Shown here piece by piece: positions 1 to 7,789 of a DNA stretch of 64,000 bases. Numbering within the stretch: the first letter of the stretch is position 1; every line of letters begins with the position of its first letter. This DNA comes from Flavobacterium endophyticum (lineage in GTDB: Bacteria > Bacteroidota > Bacteroidia > Flavobacteriales > Flavobacteriaceae). The notes under the pieces were generated by a model. That model was given only the letters and a program-made list of their open reading frames with translations, was not told the origin of the DNA and did not search any database. Location of the stretch: the NCBI RefSeq assembly GCF_003634455.1, contig NZ_RBLC01000007.1, positions 1 through 64,000 of the forward strand, in the 5' to 3' direction. The translations under genes and the position numbers were made by a program.

Positions 1-233
1 TGAAAGACAGAGACTTTGCCAAGACCTTTATTAGCAGAAACACTTGTCGTTCCTTGTAGCAGCTGGGATTCGTTTCTCATGTACATATTTCCGTTATTCT
101 GGAGATTGATATCCTGCTTTACGAATACTACTTGGTCCTTAACATACATATAGCTGTTGGTACTCACATACAATTGTGCTTGTGTTACAATCGAAAGTAG
201 CAGAAGCGGCAGTAGGAATTGGAGCTTTTTCAT
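1..233 (-). CDS. Secreted surface protein, N-terminal fragment cut by left edge
   Basis: Reading leftward from an ATG at 233, the frame is open to base 1, so only about 77 N-terminal residues are present. The start MKKLQFLLPLLLLSIVTQAQ is a clear Sec signal peptide with likely cleavage after AQ. The following part, rich in Asn, Ser, Tyr and Val with repeated NxxLYVR-like strands, resembles the N-terminus of large Flavobacterium secreted proteins that often carry a type IX secretion tail; that tail, if present, lies outside the window. It starts 16 bases after the stop of the upstream surface protein gene, so the two are probably co-transcribed. Function unknown. Confidence 0.7.
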   Translation of the reverse strand, partial: MKKLQFLLPLLLLSIVTQAQLYVSTNSYMYVKDQVVFVKQDINLQNNGNMYMRNESQLLQGTTSVSANKGLGKVSVF

Positions 234-249
234 TGTTTTGGGATTTGGG

Positions 250-1767
250 TTATTTTATGCTCATGTTAAATGACCTTACCAGAAAGCTTTGTGCTGTGGT
301 GCCGGTCCCTTGGTTTAATCTCTTGACCCATAATTCTATAGAATCTCCTGTGTTGAGATAAACCGAGCCCTGAACAGGGAATGATTGAATATATCCTGCA
401 TTGGTATCAATTAGAGTTTCTGTAGATATTTGCGGATCAGTTCCTCCAGCAGACGGGATTCTCATGATATAAAAAGCATATTCTGTATTAGTGAGTCCTG
501 TAGCATTACCGAATGAAATAGAGCAGTTTACCTGAAATACTCTGCCTTTTTTTCCTGAATAGGTAATTCTGTTGGTCTGCGCCGAAGTAGCTCGGTAAAG
601 GTTAGAATTCAATCCGGCATTGATGGCTAATTTAGCTCCTACGTTTAATGTTCCAATAGGCGTCTGAACTTGCGCCGTTCCAGTTCTATCGAGATAGACC
701 GTTCCAGTCGATTGTGAGTCACCTTCGTTAGGGATTCCAGTACATCTTACCGACCAGCTGTTGTTAAAGTTGAACCCTGTATAAGTTCCCACCGTGTAAG
801 GATTTACATATTTTCCAGAAGTCAGCGTTCCTGTAAAGACGACGGTTTCCATCACGGCATCTCCCGTAATTGTTGGATTTCCCGAAACATCAAAACCGAT
901 TTTTGTTCCAGTAACTTCACTAAAGCCACCTTGTTTAGCCACGAGACCGAATGTGCCTTGTAAGGTTTCGTAAGTTCCAGAGTTGCTCGAAAACCATCCT
1001 GCGTTGCTCAATAGCAATCTGCTGATATCCTTATAAATAATTCCCGTCGTATTGTTGATATATTGGACGATACTTATAAATACGAGCGCAAAATTTTCCA
1101 GTTTTCCTACATTAGCAGAAGTGCTGACAATACAGTCCCTGACAATCATGCTCTGGGTTTGTGTTCCTCCTACGATGGAGCCTGTTCCTGTAATGTTAAA
1201 CACATTTCCTGCAGTAGCCTGCAATGTTAGAATACGCATTGAACCACCTGTAGTTCCTATGAAAAGGTCGCCAGTGGCTTTGACCAGCTTGTCTTCTGAA
1301 GAATCTTCTCCTACAATATAAGCGTTATTCAGCTCTATAGGCAGGTCTACGCTGATTGTTCCGTTGATTTCATAGAGTGTTGCCGAATCTAGCAAATATT
1401 TTGTGTTGCTTCCTGCTGTTTTTTCAGCAGCTAAAACGGTAGCTAGTACATCGGTCGATTTAATGAGTTTGTATTTCAGCCTGCCATCCTTGCCGCTGTT
1501 TATTTTAATCCAAGCTGTTGTCGGCGTGTCATAGTAATAGAAGGATGATAATGTAGTATCGTAGACCATGAGTCCATTAGCAGGAGTCGTTATGGCGGTC
1601 CTTTGTGCCGTTGTCATCCTTGGAGTTAAAAATCCCTGTGTTGTAGATTCTACATGCAGGACAGAAGTTGGATCAGGCGAAGTAGTGCCAATCCCAATTT
1701 GCGAATATCCGAACGTGCTTAGCAAAAAAAGAAGCACCATTGGAATGGTTTTAGTAATCGTTATCAT
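250..1767 (-). CDS. Secreted fibre-like surface protein
   Basis: A 505-residue protein with a signal peptide (about residues 1-22, ending FGYSQ). Directly after it is the motif IGIGTTSPDPTSVLHVES followed by GFLTPRMT, the typical opening of Bacteroidota surface proteins that resemble phage tail-fibre head regions. The middle (about 100-370) is rich in Gly, Thr, Ser and Asn with beta-strand character and no catalytic motif. The last 130 residues (YSGKKGRVFQVNCSISF onward, ending in LWVKRLNQ and FLVRSF) look like a compact jelly-roll domain. No type IX tail is visible. Probably exported and displayed on the cell surface; adhesin or structural role is inference. The downstream partner at 1-233 is also secreted. 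Confidence 0.65.
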   Translation of the reverse strand: MITITKTIPMVLLFLLSTFGYSQIGIGTTSPDPTSVLHVESTTQGFLTPRMTTAQRTAITTPANGLMVYDTTLSSFYYYDTPTTAWIKINSGKDGRLKYKLIKSTDVLATVLAAEKTAGSNTKYLLDSATLYEINGTISVDLPIELNNAYIVGEDSSEDKLVKATGDLFIGTTGGSMRILTLQATAGNVFNITGTGSIVGGTQTQSMIVRDCIVSTSANVGKLENFALVFISIVQYINNTTGIIYKDISRLLLSNAGWFSSNSGTYETLQGTFGLVAKQGGFSEVTGTKIGFDVSGNPTITGDAVMETVVFTGTLTSGKYVNPYTVGTYTGFNFNNSWSVRCTGIPNEGDSQSTGTVYLDRTGTAQVQTPIGTLNVGAKLAINAGLNSNLYRATSAQTNRITYSGKKGRVFQVNCSISFGNATGLTNTEYAFYIMRIPSAGGTDPQISTETLIDTNAGYIQSFPVQGSVYLNTGDSIELWVKRLNQGTGTTAQSFLVRSFNMSIK

Positions 1768-1789
1768 AGCAATAGATTTGAAGGTATCT

Positions 1790-1797
1790 CAAATTTA
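1790..1797 (-). promoter_or_regulatory. Putative -7 promoter box (TAAATTTG)
   Basis: The minus strand reads TAAATTTG, matching the Bacteroidota -7 consensus TAnnTTTG, 22 bases before the ATG of the fibre-like protein. No well-spaced TTG -33 element is seen. Confidence 0.4.
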
Positions 1798-1951
1798 TGT
1801 AATATTTATTGAATATTTATTATAAAATAAACAATTAACAATTGTATAATTCAGTATATGGTTGTTTTTACTGAATAATTGTTTATTCTCAATTTGTGAT
1901 TTTATTTGTATTCACTGTTGTTTTGAATGAATTAATGCGAAAATAATTACA

Positions 1952-1981
1952 AATAAAAAAGGCTTCCTAAATGGAAGCCTT
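1952..1981 (-). terminator. Rho-independent terminator of the alkC operon
   Basis: A 9-bp perfect stem (1959-1967 with 1973-1981) with loop TAAAT. On the minus strand it is followed by a run of T, placing it just after the stop of the AlkC-type gene. 1798-1951 otherwise shows only AT-rich DNA. Confidence 0.7.
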
Positions 1982-2013
1982 GTGAAGCAGAAGCGTTTTT
2001 TATTTCTGAAAAA

Positions 2014-3114
2014 TTACAAAGCTAGTTCGAAGGATTCTGTATCTTTTTCATCACCATTAATGATAAGAGAAAGTTTATGTAAGCCAGGATAAAACTTACG
2101 TGTCGTAATTAGCTTAAACGATTGTTTTCTATTGATTGTTTCCTTCTGTCCAGAAGCATAAATTCTTTCACTGATCTTGAAGACCTTTTTCGAAAGTTGG
2201 CCATTCGCTTTGTTGTAATAGACTGCATATTCCAATCGTATGCTTTTTGGTGTGTCATTGGTGTTTTTGACAGCAAAAGCAAACTCAAGGCTCTCTTTTA
2301 CTTTTACTTTTGGAGTGATAATTTTGAAATCCGTAATTTCCAGTCCGTTGCTGTCAAGCCCATAATGGCTTAAAATTTCTGGATGCCCTTGTTTGAGCAG
2401 CGTCCTGCTGCCGTGCTTGATGATGGCGTCGGTTTCTTTGCTGTGACCTTTCCACTTTTGCGCTACTGCCAATACGATATGTGGATGGTCTTTTGCAATA
2501 TCATTAAGGCTGTTGGCAACGCTGCGGCGCACATATTCTGAAGTATCGTTTTTAAGGTTTTCTAAAAGCGGAAGCAGGGCTTCTGGATTTTTTTTCAGTT
2601 CTGGCAATGCCATTGCCCAAGGTAATCTGGGACGGCTTCCTTCACTCGCCAGCCTGCGCACTTTATGGCTTTCGTGTAAGGACCATTTTTTCATTTGGTC
2701 AATCATTCGGTCGCCATATTTGATAATGAAGGGTCTCACGGCAAACTCACAGCTAATGAACTGGGTCACAAACTCGATAGATTTTACAGCATTTTCATAA
2801 TCATCGATTCCATACATTTCAATATAGTCTGGTAAGAATATATAAGCGAGACTGTCTTCGCCATGTTGATTTTCGCGAAGAAGGATAATCGTTTTTTGAA
2901 GGATATCCGCTGCGCTACCAAAATCGTCAGGCATGAAATTGCGCAATACTTTTGTTGTATGGCGCATACGGTCTTTGAGTTCTTTTTGTGAAAAAGTATC
3001 GTCAAAAATCTGTGCGATAAATAGTTTCTTTTCAAACGAAGAGACAGTCTTCGCCAGCGTGTCGGCTAGTCTGTCATAAAAAATAGGAGAGTAGATGTCT
3101 TTTAAGGCACTCAT
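2014..3114 (-). CDS. AlkC-type DNA alkylation repair glycosylase
   Basis: A 366-residue HEAT-repeat-like protein of the DNA alkylation repair family. About residues 1-250 are helical repeats, with the segment RRLASEGSRPRLPWA characteristic of the AlkC group and later repeats such as SEYVRRSVANSLNDIAK. The last 110 residues are beta-rich (ITDFKIITPKVKVKESLEFAFAV to KLSLIINGDE) and match the extra Ig-like C-terminal domain described for one AlkC subgroup; AlkD lacks it. Family members excise alkylated purines such as 3-methyladenine and 3-methylcytosine without base flipping. It is the last gene of a leftward operon, 15 bases after the DUF1772 gene, and a terminator follows. Confidence 0.85.
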   Translation of the reverse strand: MSALKDIYSPIFYDRLADTLAKTVSSFEKKLFIAQIFDDTFSQKELKDRMRHTTKVLRNFMPDDFGSAADILQKTIILLRENQHGEDSLAYIFLPDYIEMYGIDDYENAVKSIEFVTQFISCEFAVRPFIIKYGDRMIDQMKKWSLHESHKVRRLASEGSRPRLPWAMALPELKKNPEALLPLLENLKNDTSEYVRRSVANSLNDIAKDHPHIVLAVAQKWKGHSKETDAIIKHGSRTLLKQGHPEILSHYGLDSNGLEITDFKIITPKVKVKESLEFAFAVKNTNDTPKSIRLEYAVYYNKANGQLSKKVFKISERIYASGQKETINRKQSFKLITTRKFYPGLHKLSLIINGDEKDTESFELAL

Positions 3115-3129
3115 TATAAAGCAAGTCTT

Positions 3130-3654
3130 TTAAGAGGTGATTAGTGTTGTGGCCTTCGAGGATATCGTGAGGCTGATAAGTACCAAAAGTAAAGAAATTA
3201 CAGAAGCGACTGTGCGTACCAGATGAAGATTATTCCACGGAATTTCGAAATTTTTTCGAGCGATGCTGATTTCTGCTGCTGCTGCATTTTTCAAGTCAAA
3301 AGCATCCAATGCTTCATTCAAAGGTACGTTGCCAAAAATAGTGATACCAAATGTACCGCAGGCATACAATACCAAGGCACCCAATAGCAAGAGGAATTTT
3401 GGAGAATCCCATGCCGTAAAATTAAGGAATACGCTTATTGGCAGGCAAACAAGAGCGCCTACAAAGCTCAAAAAGAACACAGGATTGAGTATGGCACGGT
3501 TGATAGATTGCATCGCGTTTATATATTCCGAATCGCCAAGCTGTTTCAAGCCAGGATTTACGGAACAAGAATAGCTGTAAAAAAGCCCTGCGGACAAGGC
3601 TAATAGCAGTGCTGTGATAATCAAGATAAGATCTGTCATAGTTGTTTTTTTCAT
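3130..3654 (-). CDS. DUF1772 (anthrone oxygenase-like) membrane protein
   Basis: A 174-residue protein with four predicted membrane helices (about residues 8-27, 58-78, 85-108 and 147-167). Helix one carries LSAGLFYSYSCSVNPGL and the loop after helix two contains SVFLNFTAWDS, as in the DUF1772 family, which is related by sequence to fungal anthrone oxygenases but has no established role in bacteria. It sits between the cytochrome c gene (10-base gap) and the AlkC gene (15-base gap), so it belongs to the AraC-led operon. Substrate unknown. Confidence 0.75.
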   Translation of the reverse strand: MKKTTMTDLILIITALLLALSAGLFYSYSCSVNPGLKQLGDSEYINAMQSINRAILNPVFFLSFVGALVCLPISVFLNFTAWDSPKFLLLLGALVLYACGTFGITIFGNVPLNEALDAFDLKNAAAAEISIARKNFEIPWNNLHLVRTVASVISLLLVLISLTISSKATTLITS

Positions 3655-3664
3655 GGTTCGTTTT

Positions 3665-3955
3665 TTATTTTCGTAATGATTTTATGTAAGCTGCCACAGA
3701 TTCGATTTCTGTCTGTGACAATTTCTTTTCCCATCGCGGCATTCCTCTTCTGCCTTTGGATATGATGGCGGTCAGTTCGGTATTCTCCAATCGGCTCGTT
3801 TGTAGATTCTTGGCGCCGAAGAGCCCTTTTGTACCGTCATTGCCATGGCATCGCTGGCATTTGGCCTCAAAAATGTTCTTTCCGGAAGCAGCATTCTGAG
3901 CGGTTGTTATATTTGTTGTAAGTAAGAGGAAGCCTAAGTATAGGAATGTTTTCAT
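3665..3955 (-). CDS. Small periplasmic class I c-type cytochrome
   Basis: A 96-residue protein with a signal peptide (residues 1-19, ending TTAQ), one haem-binding motif CQRCH and a probable axial Met in RRGMPRWEKKL. The C-terminus ESVAAYIKSLRK is the usual last helix of a monohaem cytochrome c. At about 77 mature residues it is a minimal single-domain electron carrier acting in the periplasm. The neighbours give no obvious redox partner, since DUF1772 and AlkC are not known cytochrome users. The start is well placed, 45 bases after the AraC stop. Confidence 0.85.
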   Translation of the reverse strand: MKTFLYLGFLLLTTNITTAQNAASGKNIFEAKCQRCHGNDGTKGLFGAKNLQTSRLENTELTAIISKGRRGMPRWEKKLSQTEIESVAAYIKSLRK

Positions 3956-4000
3956 CTTTTTTTTAGCAAAATTGCAACGAATAAAAAAGACAAAATAGAA

Positions 4001-4813
4001 TCAAACCGACAAAGCTGGCTGTGTTGCAAAATTATTTTCAAATTCTGATAGGTAGAGCTTGGGAGTTATACCAGTAAATTCTTTAAACGTGCGGGTAAAA
4101 TGCGATTGATCTGAAAAACCGTTTTCATAGGCAACGTCAGATAGTTTAGTGTAATCATAAGAATGCAGCTGCGCCAATGCCGACTGGAATCGGCACACTC
4201 TTGAGAAAAGCCTTGGCGATACGCCTATGGAGTTCTCGAATCTTCTTTCAAAAGTGCGTTCCGACAAGCTGAATTCTTTTTGCAATTCAGTAAGCGATAT
4301 TTCTCCATTGCGACGGATAATTTTCTCTGTAGCTTGCTGTAGCATCAAGTCTGGATTGTTTTTCCCGGCAATAAAAACAAGGAAATCAGAAATCAGCCTG
4401 ATCTGATTTTGGATGCTTGTCGTTTCAGATAGTTTCTCCAATAATTCCGGAGTCAGTTTTGGCAGCAATAATGTGATGTCCAAGCAAGTGTCCGTTATTT
4501 CACTGGCATTGATTCTAAAGAGTGAGCCTAATACATGCGGTTTCAAGTAGAAGATAATCTTTGTAAATCGCCCGAAAGAAAAAATATTGATGGGTTTGAT
4601 GGTCTGTCCGTATAGATAGAAACTGCAAAGCTTATCTGAGCAGGCATCCGTAAAAAAGCCGCTTTCAGATTGGCTGAAAATAATTCCAGGACAACCGTCG
4701 GCAAAAAAGCGTAGGTTGGTTTCAGACTGCATAGAGGCTCCAGAAGTGATTACTTCGATATGTTTTACGAAAGGCTCCAATTGCGGGGCAGGTGGTATGG
4801 AGTTGTACTGCAT
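4001..4813 (-). CDS. AraC-family transcriptional regulator
   Basis: A 270-residue protein starting MQYNSIPPAPQLEPFVKHIEV. The N-terminal 150 residues look like the sensory domain common in Flavobacterium AraC proteins (FFADGCPGIIFSQSESGFFTD). The C-terminal 100 residues form the double helix-turn-helix domain, with LTELQKEFSLSERTFERRF and DVAYENGFSDQSHFTRTFKEFTGITP. The reading frame stays open to 4933, but a TATATTTG promoter box at 4842-4849 lies inside that extension, so the ATG at 4813 is preferred. First gene of the cytochrome c, DUF1772, alkC operon and its likely local regulator. It shows no Ada-type methyl-acceptor domain, so a response to alkylation is not implied. Confidence 0.85.
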   Translation of the reverse strand: MQYNSIPPAPQLEPFVKHIEVITSGASMQSETNLRFFADGCPGIIFSQSESGFFTDACSDKLCSFYLYGQTIKPINIFSFGRFTKIIFYLKPHVLGSLFRINASEITDTCLDITLLLPKLTPELLEKLSETTSIQNQIRLISDFLVFIAGKNNPDLMLQQATEKIIRRNGEISLTELQKEFSLSERTFERRFENSIGVSPRLFSRVCRFQSALAQLHSYDYTKLSDVAYENGFSDQSHFTRTFKEFTGITPKLYLSEFENNFATQPALSV

Positions 4814-4841
4814 CTGGACGCTTCTATTAGTTAACTCTATA

Positions 4842-4849
4842 CAAATATA
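4842..4849 (-). promoter_or_regulatory. Putative -7 promoter box of the AraC-led operon
   Basis: The minus strand reads TATATTTG (consensus TAnnTTTG) 28 bases upstream of the AraC ATG. It decides the start codon, because the longer frame would begin upstream of the expected transcription start. The rest of 4850-5064 holds no gene; a weak TATATTTA at 5012-5019 could serve the rightward gapN-like gene. Confidence 0.45.
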
Positions 4850-5064
4850 ATAAAAGATGCTTTTAAAATTACTGAATGCGATTCTGACAAAAGAAATGGT
4901 CTTTTTGTTGGATTTGATTTCAAAAAGCAACAAAAGCCCAAAATAGGGCTATCGCTATGATTCTATAACAAATTATGATGCGAAGGCAATGTGACTTGTC
5001 ATTAATCTGACTATATTTACGTACCTAAAGCCTTATGATTAATTCCTTTTAAAACTAGAAATTT

Positions 5065-6702
5065 ATGGATGACAAAAAAATATCCTTTGAGGAATCTCTG
5101 GAAAATCTGTTCATTGAGGAAAGCGCAATCCCCGAACAATTCCGAATTGAGGAAATCCACCAAAAAGAATACCTGAGCAATGGCGAAATGAAAAAATGGA
5201 CCGGCGATGTCCATGAAGTCTATTCCCCAATTTATACAAAAACTGCCGATGGATTAAAGCCGAAGCTGATAGGAAGCTATCCCGTTAGTACCGAAAAAGA
5301 AGCCCAAGCATCGCTTGAAGCAGCAGTTACAGCCTATAACGACGGTCGCGGTGAATGGCCAACGATGAGCGTTTCCGAAAGAATCCACCACGTTGAGCAA
5401 TTTACAGGCAAAATGATTGCCAAAAAAGAAACGGTTGTCAAACTCATCATGTGGGAAATTGGCAAGTCCTATGCCGATTCCATAAAAGAATTTGACAGAA
5501 CGGTAGAATATATTTATGCTACAATCGATTCGCTCAAGAATTTAGACAGAGATTCTTCGAAATTTGAAATCGCTGAAGGAATTGCGGCGCAGATTCGTCG
5601 TTCTCCGCTTGGCGTAGTACTTTGTATGGGACCGTTTAATTATCCGCTAAATGAAACTTTTACGACATTGATTCCCGCCTTAATTATGGGAAATACGATC
5701 TTGTTCAAACCACCAAAATTCGGAACATTATTGCACTATCCGCTACAAGAAGCTTTTCAGGAAAGTTTCCCGAAAGGTGTCATCAACGTGATTTACGGAC
5801 GTGGAAGCGATATCATTCCAGGCTTGATGCATTCGGGAAAAATTAATGTGCTGACGCTCATTGGTTCTAGCAAGGTGGCCAACGAACTGAAAAAACAACA
5901 TCCGAAAGTAAACCGACTTCGTGCTGTTTTAGGATTGGATGCAAAAAACGCTTCTATTATTACCTCAAAAGCAGATATCGGCTTGGCGGTAAAAGAAACC
6001 ATTACAGGATCTCTGTCTTTTAACGGACAGCGTTGCACAGCTTTGAAAATCGTCTGGGTACATAGAAGCATTGCAGATCAATTCATAAGCGAATTCAGCA
6101 AGGCAGTTAGCGATTTAAAATTCGGGCTTCCGTGGGAAAATGGAGTGTCTTTGACACCATTGCCTGAACCGTATAAAATAGATTATCTAAATGATTGTAT
6201 CAAAGATGCGGAAACACATGGTGCCAAAGTTGTGAATGAAAATGGAGGCGTTTCAAAAGCTTCTTTCTTTTATCCGGCTGTGGTTTATCCGGTCAATGAA
6301 AAGATGAAATTATATCATGAAGAACAGTTCGGACCGATTATCCCGATTGTTCCTTTCGATGATGTCGAAGAAGTCATCCAATACTTAATTGATGCAAAAT
6401 ACGGACAGCAGGTAAGTATTTTTAGTATGGATGCTTCCGAAGTAGGCTCATTGATTGATCCTTTGGTAAATCAAGTAAGCCGTGTGAACATCAACAGTCA
6501 GTCGCAGCGTGGCCCTGATATTTTTCCGTTTACGGGAAGAAAAGACAGTGCCGAAGGAACGTTATCTATTCCAGATGCCATTCGTTCGTTTTCGATTCGA
6601 TCGCTGGTTGCTTTCAAGATGAATGATGCCAACAAAGAACTGATTAATGATATTGTCAATTCAGATAAATCGAATTTCTTGAGTACTAAGTTTATTTTTT
6701 AG
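5065..6702 (+). CDS. GapN-like NADP-dependent glyceraldehyde-3-phosphate dehydrogenase (ALDH superfamily)
   Basis: A 545-residue aldehyde dehydrogenase. It shows the Rossmann-fold and active-site landmarks GPFNYPLNE (about 189-197), NTILFKPPK, TLIGSSKVA and the catalytic Cys324 in SFNGQRCTALK. Overall sequence and length fit the non-phosphorylating GAPDH group, which oxidises glyceraldehyde-3-phosphate directly to 3-phosphoglycerate and makes NADPH. The usual LELGGK motif with the general-base Glu, 34 residues before the Cys, reads LGLDAKN here, so that position is Gly290. This may be a trait of the subfamily or mean altered chemistry. The gene stands alone, divergent from the AraC operon and convergent with cydB, with a shared terminator between. 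Confidence 0.75.
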   Translation: MDDKKISFEESLENLFIEESAIPEQFRIEEIHQKEYLSNGEMKKWTGDVHEVYSPIYTKTADGLKPKLIGSYPVSTEKEAQASLEAAVTAYNDGRGEWPTMSVSERIHHVEQFTGKMIAKKETVVKLIMWEIGKSYADSIKEFDRTVEYIYATIDSLKNLDRDSSKFEIAEGIAAQIRRSPLGVVLCMGPFNYPLNETFTTLIPALIMGNTILFKPPKFGTLLHYPLQEAFQESFPKGVINVIYGRGSDIIPGLMHSGKINVLTLIGSSKVANELKKQHPKVNRLRAVLGLDAKNASIITSKADIGLAVKETITGSLSFNGQRCTALKIVWVHRSIADQFISEFSKAVSDLKFGLPWENGVSLTPLPEPYKIDYLNDCIKDAETHGAKVVNENGGVSKASFFYPAVVYPVNEKMKLYHEEQFGPIIPIVPFDDVEEVIQYLIDAKYGQQVSIFSMDASEVGSLIDPLVNQVSRVNINSQSQRGPDIFPFTGRKDSAEGTLSIPDAIRSFSIRSLVAFKMNDANKELINDIVNSDKSNFLSTKFIF

Positions 6703-6724
6703 TTGAAAGTCGAAAGTGAAAAGT

Positions 6725-6758
6725 TAAAAAGGTTTGCCGTTATTGGTGAACCTTTTTA
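6725..6758. terminator. Bidirectional terminator between gapN-like gene and cydB
   Basis: Stem 6725-6734 pairs with 6749-6758 around a 14-base loop, with A-rich and T-rich flanks usable on both strands. It overlaps the cydB stop codon. Confidence 0.55.
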
Positions 6759-7784
6759 CTTTTCTTCGTTTTCTAGAATCTTGATCATCTTGAATGATTT
6801 TAAAAGATGGAATAGGCCGGGTAAGATAATCAGTCCGCCGATAATCAGGGAAATCCCTAATATATTTATGGTGCTTTTTGGCGCGATGCCATCTAATAAA
6901 CTGACTTGGCTGTTTTTCGTAATAATCAGATTTGGAAAATGAGCCCCTACTGCTGCGGAAAGAATTAATACGACTTGTAATCCTGCAAAAAAGCGACACA
7001 ACACGACCTTTCCTTTTCGGATGCTTCTCCATAAAGGGAGAAGTAATAATCCTGACAAAAGAACCGCTCCAACAGCGTAATAATTTTTAAGGAAATCAAG
7101 GACAAATTTATTTTCTTCAGAATAAGCAACGGCCAGCGTAATAAAGCCCAATAAGACTACAATCCAAGTAGCAATTCCTGCTTTTCGGATATACATCCTG
7201 CGTTCGTATTCGGTGGCTTCTCCAATCAAAAAAGTAGCAGAAAGAAACACGCAGAGCGCACTAAAGAAAAAGCCGGTCAGGATAGGGAAGGGCTGCAGCC
7301 ACGGTTTGATAAATACAGAAGCGAAATCCGCATTCGGATGGTCTTCTAAAAGTATAATATTGCCGCTGATCAAAGCTCCGTAAGTCATTCCTAGAAATAT
7401 AGGCGTAACCAGGCAGGAAAATTCAAACATGCGGTCATACAAAAGCTGCGATTTGTCTTTTACGGCATCATAATGACGGAAGACAAAAGCTACACCGCGG
7501 AGCGTAATTCCCAACAAAATCAGAGTCAGCGGAATATGGAGATAGATAATGATGATATTGTAGAAAGCGGGAAAAGCAATCCAAAGAATGACGATTAAGA
7601 TGATAATCCAGATATGGTTCGCTTCCCAGACCGGTCCCATGACGCTGTATACCCTTTTTTTGATCGAAACCTGATGGTCTTTAGAGGAAAACAATTCGAG
7701 TATTCCTGCGCCAAAATCAGCTCCTCCTAATAAAACATAGAGGAAAAGTGAGAAAATGGTAAAAAACAAAACAACGTATAACAT
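6756..7784 (-). CDS. cydB: Cytochrome bd ubiquinol oxidase subunit II
   Basis: A 342-residue protein with eight or nine membrane helices. The opening VLLGGADFGAGILELFSS and the segment GPVWEANHIWIIILIVILWIAF are diagnostic for CydB, which pairs with CydA to hold the haem-bearing quinol oxidase that reduces oxygen at low tension without pumping protons. It follows cydA by 5 bases on the same strand. No cydX-like small gene is visible after it, and the cydDC exporter is not in the window. Confidence 0.95.
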   Translation of the reverse strand: MLYVVLFFTIFSLFLYVLLGGADFGAGILELFSSKDHQVSIKKRVYSVMGPVWEANHIWIIILIVILWIAFPAFYNIIIIYLHIPLTLILLGITLRGVAFVFRHYDAVKDKSQLLYDRMFEFSCLVTPIFLGMTYGALISGNIILLEDHPNADFASVFIKPWLQPFPILTGFFFSALCVFLSATFLIGEATEYERRMYIRKAGIATWIVVLLGFITLAVAYSEENKFVLDFLKNYYAVGAVLLSGLLLLPLWRSIRKGKVVLCRFFAGLQVVLILSAAVGAHFPNLIITKNSQVSLLDGIAPKSTINILGISLIIGGLIILPGLFHLLKSFKMIKILENEEK

Positions 7785-7789
7785 AATCT

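Noticed and set aside
250..1767. Prophage tail gene
   Set aside because: It has a signal peptide, and no phage structural, integrase or lysis genes lie near it.
6724..7032. Leftward 102-residue frame near cydB
   Set aside because: It is another frame of the cydB coding strand with Arg/Ser-rich, non-family sequence; cydB accounts for this DNA.
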